Origin: JAWXBM01 sp034440115
GTDB taxonomy: Bacteria > Pseudomonadota > Gammaproteobacteria > Xanthomonadales > SZUA-36
Reading direction: 5' to 3'
Assembly (NCBI GenBank): GCA_034440115.1
Contig: JAWXBM010000159.1
Location: forward strand, 1 to 20,529
Length of the DNA stretch: 20,529 nt
The position numbers and the translations under genes are program-made. Below, in pieces: positions 15,067 to 20,529 of the stretch. Below the pieces are notes generated by a model, which saw nothing but the letters and a program-made list of their open reading frames with translations, was not told where the DNA came from and made no database searches. The stretch's first letter is position 1; each line of letters starts with the position of its first letter.

Positions 15067-15495
15067 TTAACTAACAGACCCGAGCTCCCAGTGTGCGCTT
15101 TGCCACGCGTCATAGATTGGCGTGGCTTCCAGTGATCCCGCTTCACAATTGATATAGCAGTCATGCCGCCAACGATTGCGCAAACGAACAAAGCCTGTGC
15201 CCTTGACACGCTCAACGAACCAATGTGCTCCATGCCATGCCGGTTCGAGGATACCGCAGGCCAAACCCGAAGCTTGCATTTGCAGGCAGTAATCTGCATG
15301 CCGGTGGTTGCTGATGACCACGAAAGGCGAACTTTCCAGCGCTCGAATCACCCAACTGGCGCTGAGCCAGCCGGGCTCAATAGCGCCAACTTCGAGTGCC
15401 TGATGCTGGAGGTGAATAAACCCATCGTCACGCCATCGATTGCGAATCCGGACCAGTCCGCCCGGTGGTTTGATCATGACTTGTGTTAAATGCAT
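15067..15495 (-). CDS. Small three-repeat beta-trefoil (ricin-type lectin-like) protein
   Basis: The 142 residues are three copies of a ~42-residue unit, at about 12-50, 54-96 and 97-138. The consensus is V-R-I-R-N-R-W-R-x-D, then Y-I/C-L/N, then a Gly/Ala-Leu-Glu patch, a P-x-W and S/G-A-x-W. Copies 1 and 3 are closest (VRIRNRWRDDGFIH and VRLRNRWRHDCYIN); copy 2 has drifted (VVISNHRHADYCLQ). Three such repeats make one complete beta-trefoil, the fold of ricin-type carbohydrate-binding domains. No signal peptide is visible, although the two genes upstream in the same operon encode exported proteins. The gap to the upstream gene is only 6 bases. ATG 15495 and ATG 15477 are both possible starts. 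Sugar binding is inferred from the fold. Confidence 0.7.
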   Translation of the reverse strand: MHLTQVMIKPPGGLVRIRNRWRDDGFIHLQHQALEVGAIEPGWLSASWVIRALESSPFVVISNHRHADYCLQMQASGLACGILEPAWHGAHWFVERVKGTGFVRLRNRWRHDCYINCEAGSLEATPIYDAWQSAHWELGSVS

Positions 15496-15501
15496 CTTCT
15501 G

Positions 15502-15981
15502 TTATTCAGCCACTTGCCCCAACGGTTTGGGTTCTGACGCATAGATGGGACTGATGCGCTTGCGCTCGCCGCTAAGTGAAATGCTCTCAATGTAGTACCA
15601 ATACTCCGTGTCGGGCTCGATGGAGTCATCCCGGAATTCGTAGCGCTGGGGAATATCGGTGGTACCGGCACCGGCTATGACGTCCGGGTTAACCGGGGCG
15701 AACGGACCGTCTTCGGACCAGCCCCGGAAGACGTCATAACCGAAATTTCCATGCTCACTGGCGGTACCCCAGCGAATGACATTGGGTTTGATGGATGGTG
15801 TCGTTTGCCCCGATTCGTGGCCTGACTCATGGCCTGACTGGCCTGACTCATGGCCTGACTCATGGACTGACTCATGGACTGACTCATGGACTGGCTCGTC
15901 TACTGGCTCAGGCACTGACTCCTGCTGTCCGTAGACATTGAGTGCCAAGCCCAGCAGCAGAAGGCAACCCCCATATTTCAC
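15502..15981 (-). CDS. Secreted His-Glu-Ser-repeat protein with FN3-like C-terminal domain
   Basis: With the GTG at 15981 the protein is 159 residues. It begins with a signal peptide (VKYGGCLLLLGLALNVYG, probable cut before QQES). A low-complexity tract follows with repeated HESV, HESG and Pro-Val-Asp/His-Glu units (~21-55). Residues ~60-150 form a fibronectin type III-like domain (RWGTASEHGNFGYDVFRG near the start, EYWYYIESISLSGE near the end). An AGG ribosome site lies a few bases upstream of the TTG/GTG pair. The longer frame back to 16110 would overlap the peptidase gene by 71 bases and bury the signal peptide, so I reject it. It is the middle gene of the peptidase operon (58-base gap before it). 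The His/Glu repeats might bind metal. The protein is probably periplasmic or surface exposed, function unknown. Confidence 0.65.
   Translation of the reverse strand: MKYGGCLLLLGLALNVYGQQESVPEPVDEPVHESVHESVHESGHESGQSGHESGHESGQTTPSIKPNVIRWGTASEHGNFGYDVFRGWSEDGPFAPVNPDVIAGAGTTDIPQRYEFRDDSIEPDTEYWYYIESISLSGERKRISPIYASEPKPLGQVAE
15814..15895. repeat. 12-bp tandem repeat encoding HES units
   Basis: Units close to GACTCATGGCCT and GACTCATGGACT recur head to tail, with one shorter interruption around 15838-15842. The period is a multiple of three, so copy-number change keeps the reading frame. Copies towards the protein's N-terminus carry GGACT and those towards the C-terminus GGCCT, which indicates two rounds of expansion. 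Confidence 0.75.
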
Positions 15982-16039
15982 CAACCCGCACCTGACAAGC
16001 TCATCCTTCAAAACAGCCTCCGTGAATCCAGCCCATACC

Positions 16040-18172
16040 CTATGGCTTCGGGTGATTATCCGATATTCGAAGTACCAGCGCAGGATCTCCAAGAAAATTA
16101 TACGATTCAACCAGCGCTCGCCTGGTCTCTTTTTGCTTGGCCTTTAGAATCGCTTCTCCGACACTTTGTCCGGGCTGGGTCAATTCCTGCAAAAGCAAAG
16201 CACTGAACGTTTGCGATGCCGGCACTCTCCAGGATGCAGCCAGGACACCGGCCGCACCGCCTTGCGGCAACATCAGGAACGCTTCTGCGATCGAACCTGC
16301 CTGCGGGTGATCAAAAGGCCCGGTGGAACAGGTCATGCTCAACACCAGCGGCAAACGACCCTGGTTGTCCAGGCGCTCGAGATCGGGCAGGGAAAACAGG
16401 TCGCTGCTGTTGTGATAGTCCAGCGGGCCTGTGCGCCAGACGAAACGCCCGCCGTGCCCCAGAAAATGAACCAGCGATTGGCCCTCATTGATGGCGTTGA
16501 CCAGGTCTGATTGGTCTTGTTTGGTGCTGTCAGCCGCCTCATCAGGATAAATCGTCTCAACCTTAAAGCCTTGTTCGACCAGGCCTGCCGCCAGTTGACT
16601 GCTGATCGTCTGGAAGTCGCTGTTCATGTCAGACACCAGGGCCATATGCTGGCGCCACTGACCCGCAGGCGCCTTTGCATAGGCCAGGAGTTTCTGCACC
16701 ACGGCGGTCAGTTCCGCCGCATTCGCAGCGGGAATACGGCCGATGGCAAGATCCGGCCTCCAATCGTCGCCGTGAATTGAAACAAAGCCATTATCACTGG
16801 CAGCCAGTTCATCGTAGGCTTGCACCTGCATCGACGGCAGCAAATTGCGCTGCCGCCCAGCCTCACTGCGGACATCCCAGGATGCATCACCAACCAGCAG
16901 CACATAGCGCACAGCCGGGGCTGCGCGGTTCTCACTGGCGTACTTTATGAAATCCCTGATCGCGAATGGCGACACGATGCCGTCATTGAACTCATTGTAA
17001 ATGTCCGCAACGTCCACCACGGAAACACTCAATCCCTGCTGCCGGTGGAATTCCGCCAGGGGCTCGATCGCCTCAAGCAAGGAGCCATGGGCAATCATCA
17101 GGTAATCCGTCTGCCGGGAATCGGACCGCAGCCCACGGTGGTGAATCTGCTTTATCCACCCAGGGGCGCGGGACAGCTTGTCCGCCAGGTAGAGCCGTTT
17201 CCCATCAGGCCCGGAATAGGTGACGATGTCCGAAAACGTGGTCGGCCGGGAATCGATTTCGATCCAGTTAAGCAGGACCACGTCAATAACAGCATCCGGC
17301 TCACCGGGCGAATAGCGTTTCGGCACCCGTAACTCTAATCGGATTGTTTGATCTTCGGCGTTTTGGCCTTTGGCGTGCATGAGCGCATCAGTGGGCGCAT
17401 CAGTGGGCGCATCAGTAAGTACTTTGGCAACGGCAGCCTCATCGGCGCTGATTTCTACCGCCGCCTGTCCGTTCCAGTCTTTGCTGGCGATGCCAGTGCC
17501 GTTCAGTAGCAGCTCCACGCGATGATGCGGCTCACCCGACTTTGTGGCGGCACGATCCATGGACAGTCCGGCAAGCGCAACGCGAATGGCGATGGGTTCC
17601 ACGCCAGCGGGCAGCTGCAGTTGAAACGGTTGCTTGTCCAGATGAGTCAAGCGCTTCCAGTACCAGTTTTCGGTCTGCTCATCAGCAGATTCTGCCAAGG
17701 CGACACGAAATTCTTCCTGCTCGAAGTGCTGGGTGAGCGTCTTTCCTGCCAGCCCTTCTTCCTCAACTGACCGGGGTGGCGTCAAGCCGGATTCTGGTAT
17801 TGAGCGACTGTCGCTGCCACCCGCTCTAAGCACGTAGATGTTTTCAGGAGACCATGAGTTAAACCAGGAATGCTCACCCTGCAAGTGCTTACCCAGAAAA
17901 GTGAAGCTTTCACCGGGCTCGAATAAGCCGTTCCCGCCATCGTCCATTGCAAGCGCCACCGGCTGGCCCCGCTCTGTCAAAGTCAGGCTTGACGACGCCA
18001 GCGAGGGGACGCTGATCCCCAATGCTGCAAAATCAATCCGATAAATGCCGTCATCCACCACCGCAATCTTGAAGTTGAGTTCCTGCTGAGGATTGCCAGT
18101 GCACGACAGCATCAGACTGCAACACAGGGCCGCAGTCGGAAGTCGGGCGGCATGAATGAATTGGTTTTTCAG
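16040..18172 (-). CDS. Peptidase family C25 (gingipain-like) putative lipoprotein
   Basis: From a CTG at 18172 the protein is 710 residues. Its catalytic region resembles the gingipain family: LVGDASWDVR, then HFLGHGG with the catalytic His (H573), then SMTCSTGPFDHP with the catalytic Cys (C615), then GGAAGVLAASW and a closing YNFLGDPAL. The N-terminal ~350 residues contain DDGIYRIDFAALGI and beta-rich segments usual in C25 proteins. The nearest ATG (18112) would start inside a lipoprotein signal. Reading back to CTG 18172 restores K-rich start, hydrophobic core and lipobox (LMLSC, C24), with GGAAG about 10 bases upstream. In-frame stop at 18217-18219 bounds the search. It is the first gene of a three-gene operon. 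It may process or shave surface proteins. Substrate is unknown. Confidence 0.8.
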   Translation of the reverse strand: MKNQFIHAARLPTAALCCSLMLSCTGNPQQELNFKIAVVDDGIYRIDFAALGISVPSLASSSLTLTERGQPVALAMDDGGNGLFEPGESFTFLGKHLQGEHSWFNSWSPENIYVLRAGGSDSRSIPESGLTPPRSVEEEGLAGKTLTQHFEQEEFRVALAESADEQTENWYWKRLTHLDKQPFQLQLPAGVEPIAIRVALAGLSMDRAATKSGEPHHRVELLLNGTGIASKDWNGQAAVEISADEAAVAKVLTDAPTDAPTDALMHAKGQNAEDQTIRLELRVPKRYSPGEPDAVIDVVLLNWIEIDSRPTTFSDIVTYSGPDGKRLYLADKLSRAPGWIKQIHHRGLRSDSRQTDYLMIAHGSLLEAIEPLAEFHRQQGLSVSVVDVADIYNEFNDGIVSPFAIRDFIKYASENRAAPAVRYVLLVGDASWDVRSEAGRQRNLLPSMQVQAYDELAASDNGFVSIHGDDWRPDLAIGRIPAANAAELTAVVQKLLAYAKAPAGQWRQHMALVSDMNSDFQTISSQLAAGLVEQGFKVETIYPDEAADSTKQDQSDLVNAINEGQSLVHFLGHGGRFVWRTGPLDYHNSSDLFSLPDLERLDNQGRLPLVLSMTCSTGPFDHPQAGSIAEAFLMLPQGGAAGVLAASWRVPASQTFSALLLQELTQPGQSVGEAILKAKQKETRRALVESYNFLGDPALVLRISDNHPKP
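17383..17416. repeat. 12-bp in-frame tandem repeat in the C25 gene (Thr-Asp-Ala-Pro units)
   Basis: GCGCATCAGT occurs three times at exact 12-base steps (17383, 17395, 17407). On the minus strand it encodes repeating TDAP in a loop of the N-terminal beta region. Period-12 repeats also occur in the next gene of the operon. Confidence 0.8.
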
Positions 18173-18309
18173 GTCAGCCCACTTCCGGTTTACGTGCGCC
18201 TGGCAGAGTCAGGGAGGACAAATTGCACACCAGGTGATCGACGGCAGATCGACGGCCACCCACACCCGGCACGAATGCAATCATCATGCCTGCCAGTCTC
18301 GGAAAAAGC

Positions 18310-18337
18310 AAAATAGCCTGATATAAAATAGGGTCAG
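18310..18337 (-). promoter_or_regulatory. Candidate promoter of the C25 operon
   Basis: On the minus strand CTGACC (18337-18332) and TATTTT (18315-18310) are 16 bases apart in the AT-richest part of the 244-base gap between the dehydrogenase stop and the peptidase start. It would leave a leader of about 130 bases. The boxes are only moderate matches. Confidence 0.25.
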
Positions 18338-18416
18338 CCGGTTGCCGAGCCATGCAACTCTGCGTGCTTCAGGTTCAATGCTTGCATGAAAGACGCCAGC
18401 CGTTGCCCGCTGTGCA

Positions 18417-19943
18417 TCAGTCGGCTCCCATTTTTTTGATCGGTCGCAATACCCGTGGCACGATGGTGGATTTTTCTTCAGTATAGAATTCAGCACATTG
18501 TCGCGGGCCATCGCGCCCTATGCCGGACTGCTTGAAGCCGCCAAAAGGTGCGCGCAAGTCACGCAGCAAAGGCGTGTTGATCCAGATGGTCCCGGCACGA
18601 ATGCTCTGTTGCAGCTTGAGTGCAAGGTTCAGGTTTTCAGTCCAGGCATAGCCCACCAGACCATAATTCGATTGGTTGGCAATTCCGATGGCCTCGTCGG
18701 TTTCGTCAAAGACCTGAATGCTGGCAAACGGCCCGAACACTTCTTCCTGGCAGATGCGCAGTTCGTTGGTTTGGACCAATGCCACCGTTGGCTGCACAAA
18801 ATAGCCTGGCGCCAAGCGTTCAATGCGTTGGCCGCCCACAAGAATCTCCGCTCCTTCTTGTTCGGCCAGTTTGAAATAACCCAACACCTTTTCCATTTGT
18901 GCTTCAAAAGCCAGCGGCCCCACTTCGGTGGCTGGATCCATCGGGTCGCCCACTCTAATCTGACCCGTACGACGCACAAACTGCTCGATAAAATCATCGG
19001 CAATCTGCCGCTGCAGCAGAATGCGCGAACCGGCAATGCACATCTGACCGTTATTGCTGAACACATTAACCAGCGAGCCATCCACCGCCCGCTCCAGATC
19101 GGCATCGGCAAATACGATATTGGCTGACTTGCCGCCGAGTTCCAAATGCACCGGCGTCAGGTTTTTGGCCGCATCCGCCATGATGCTTTTGGCTGTTGCT
19201 GTGCCGCCAGTAAATGCAATTCGGTCTATAGCCGCATGTTTGACCAGCGCATGGCCGGTTTTGGCGCCGCGACCATTGACCAGATTCACCACGCCCGGCG
19301 GCAAGCCTGCTTCGTGCAGCAATTCCACCATACGCCGCACAGCCAGTGGCGTGTATTCGGAGGGCTTGGTCACACAGGTATTGCCAAAAGCAATGCAGGA
19401 CGCAATCTGCATGCTGGCCAGCGCCAGCGGCGCATTCCATGGCGCCACCAGCGCGGCAACACCGGCGGGCTCGCGTGTAACCAGGGTCAGATAATCGCTT
19501 TCCTGCTCAAAGGTCTCCCCGGCCATATTGGCCAGGTAATCGGCAAAGAATTCAAAATTTTCAGCGGCGCGTGGAATCTGGCGACCGGTCAAATGACTGT
19601 GTGGCAATCCGGCGCACAGCGTTTCCAGCGTGGCCAACTCCGGCTGGTGCTGGCGGATCAGCCTGGCAGCTTCTCGCAATATGGCCTGGCGCTTTGGCGT
19701 GGACAGGCGCGGCCACGGGCCGGAATCAAAAGCCCGGCGCGCAGATTGCACCGCCGCATCCACCGTATCGCCATCGTCTTCAACCACATGACAGACTATT
19801 TCGGCAGTGGCCGGATAGCCCACTGGCAAGCGCTTTGCATCACTCAACACAGCCGAAGGGTGACCATCAATCAGGCTGCCGACCTGGTCCGGCACGAACA
19901 CATCGCTGTGCTCCAGTATCTGCTGCAGACTCTGGATGGTCAT
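18417..19943 (-). CDS. NAD(P)-dependent aldehyde dehydrogenase
   Basis: This 508-residue protein is a complete ALDH superfamily enzyme that oxidises an aldehyde to a carboxylic acid. It has the oxyanion Asn in APWNAP, the cofactor region CVTKPSEYTP, FTGGTATAKSI, the general base E268 in HLELGGK, the nucleophile C302 in NGQMCIAGSR, EEVFGPF and the C-terminal FGGFKQSGIGRDG. The E268 and C302 numbers match the classical ALDH numbering. The closing EFYTEEKST pattern is like the semialdehyde dehydrogenases of aromatic catabolism (HpaE/XylG type), but the substrate cannot be read from the sequence. ATG 19943 is preferred, with GGAG about 13 bases upstream; GTG 19970 adds nine residues. No partner catabolic genes are in view. 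Confidence 0.9.
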   Translation of the reverse strand: MTIQSLQQILEHSDVFVPDQVGSLIDGHPSAVLSDAKRLPVGYPATAEIVCHVVEDDGDTVDAAVQSARRAFDSGPWPRLSTPKRQAILREAARLIRQHQPELATLETLCAGLPHSHLTGRQIPRAAENFEFFADYLANMAGETFEQESDYLTLVTREPAGVAALVAPWNAPLALASMQIASCIAFGNTCVTKPSEYTPLAVRRMVELLHEAGLPPGVVNLVNGRGAKTGHALVKHAAIDRIAFTGGTATAKSIMADAAKNLTPVHLELGGKSANIVFADADLERAVDGSLVNVFSNNGQMCIAGSRILLQRQIADDFIEQFVRRTGQIRVGDPMDPATEVGPLAFEAQMEKVLGYFKLAEQEGAEILVGGQRIERLAPGYFVQPTVALVQTNELRICQEEVFGPFASIQVFDETDEAIGIANQSNYGLVGYAWTENLNLALKLQQSIRAGTIWINTPLLRDLRAPFGGFKQSGIGRDGPRQCAEFYTEEKSTIVPRVLRPIKKMGAD

Positions 19944-20285
19944 GTCGTGCAATCTCCAATTCACGCTCACGAGAGCAGATCATAGCGGCAATCAGCCTTG
20001 GTGTGATCAGGCAGTAATGATGCTGTCTGTTTACAGGTCTTCAGCCATTGAGGCTGAGCACTTTTTGCCAGGGCGGGTTAATTAAACCAAATAATATATT
20101 TTTGTGTCTTTTAACGACCAAGGCATGCAGCGCTGGAATTCTGCATTTACAACAAGATTACCAAGCAGGCCGAATGAATGGCGGCTTTGCAGCCGCGGAA
20201 TTCATGGAAAAGAGCCTTGCTGCTGCATATACTCGTTCCCGACCAGAATACTTCGCGTTTAAAATACGGACAAAGGAAACGACCG
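19944..20285. other. Divergent intergenic region between the dehydrogenase and pyrC
   Basis: This ~340-base stretch separates two divergent housekeeping-type genes and contains no supported gene. An AT-rich patch at about 20078-20115 and a TAAAAT at 20260-20265, some 20 bases before pyrC, are places to look for promoters. I could not find a pair of boxes with good spacing. A 92-codon open frame (20048-20326) overlaps pyrC and has no recognisable content. Confidence 0.4.
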
Positions 20286-20529
20286 GTGCCCCAGCCCGAC
20301 CTGATCACAATCACCCGCCCCGATGACTGGCATCTGCACCTGCGCGATGGTGCCGGTCTCGCAGCAGTGCTGCCCGACACGGCACGTCAGTTCGCCCGTG
20401 CGATCGTCATGCCGAATCTTCTGCCGCCGGTGACGAATGTTGCCGCGGCAGCTGCCTACCGCGACCGCATCCTTGCCGCGCTGCCAAAGGGTATGCGCTT
20501 TGAACCACTGATGACACTCTATCTCACCG
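20286..20529 (+). CDS. pyrC: Dihydroorotase, class II, N-terminal part (runs off the window)
   Basis: The 81 visible codons read as the start of PyrC, which closes carbamoyl aspartate to dihydroorotate in pyrimidine synthesis. The opening ITRPDDWHLHLRDG carries the two zinc-ligand histidines (HLH) and the substrate-binding Arg. It is followed by the family segments FARAIVMPNLLPPVTN and FEPLMTLYLT. The start is GTG at 20286, with a strong AAGGAAA ribosome site at 20273-20279. No ATG fits, since the next in-frame ATG is inside the conserved IVMPNL. The gene is truncated by the window edge only. It is the clearest conserved chromosomal anchor in the region. Confidence 0.93.
   Translation, partial: MPQPDLITITRPDDWHLHLRDGAGLAAVLPDTARQFARAIVMPNLLPPVTNVAAAAAYRDRILAALPKGMRFEPLMTLYLT

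Noticed and set aside
15814..15895. CRISPR-like array
   Set aside because: The repeats are 12 bases, directly adjacent, in frame and without spacers, so they are coding repeats.
15982..16110. Longer N-terminus for the HES-repeat protein
   Set aside because: It would overlap the peptidase gene by 71 bases and place 43 residues in front of a clear signal peptide.
16040..18172. Evidence for a type IX secretion system, as gingipains use
   Set aside because: No C-terminal sorting domain is visible (the protein ends soon after the catalytic region) and no por genes are present; the lipoprotein signal suggests another route.
20048..20326. 92-codon open frame before pyrC
   Set aside because: It overlaps the pyrC start, has no good ribosome site and no recognisable content.

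Overview
The window looks like part of a moderately GC-rich proteobacterial chromosome. The best hint is a class II dihydroorotase (pyrC) start at the right edge plus a proteobacterial-type aldehyde dehydrogenase. I lean towards Gammaproteobacteria, but lineage is an inference. No tRNA, rRNA, CRISPR, phage gene or transposase was recognised.

Region 1 (1-13498, plus strand) is one tightly packed operon. It opens with the 3' end of a Thr/Pro/Ser-repeat protein. One base later comes a run of modification enzymes whose genes overlap or are separated by at most 14 bases. In order they are: a PqqD domain fused to a glycosyltransferase resembling plant hydroxyproline O-arabinosyltransferases; a prolyl-hydroxylase-like 2OG-Fe(II) oxygenase; a protein O-fucosyltransferase-like enzyme fused to a degenerate HprK-like domain; a second prolyl-4-hydroxylase-like oxygenase carrying a new N-terminal module; a second DxD glycosyltransferase with the PqqD domain at its C-terminus; a GT60 enzyme related to the Skp1 hydroxyproline GlcNAc-transferase; and a 2064-residue protein. 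That last protein strings together a GT-A domain, GT25, a carbohydrate sulfotransferase, a GT23-like fucosyltransferase, a decayed second GT23 copy, the same new module, a SAM methyltransferase and GT92.

My reading, as inference, is a bacterial pathway that hydroxylates prolines in a Pro/Thr/Ser-rich protein and builds a fucosylated, galactosylated, sulfated and methylated glycan on it. PqqD and HprK-like domains, familiar from peptide-modification (RiPP) systems, would serve as substrate-recognition parts.

Region 2 (13577-18172) is a set of accessory genes. It holds a TPR protein (minus), a stand-alone sulfotransferase (plus) sharing a divergent promoter region with it, and a minus-strand operon of a gingipain-like C25 lipoprotein peptidase, a secreted His-Glu-Ser-repeat/FN3-like protein and a small beta-trefoil lectin-like protein. 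The sulfotransferase fits the glycan theme. The secreted set could act at the cell surface, but no functional link to region 1 is shown.

Region 3 (18417-20529) is ordinary metabolism: an aldehyde dehydrogenase (minus) and, divergently, the first 81 codons of pyrC, which runs off the window. The accessory cluster therefore seems to sit beside conserved chromosomal genes.
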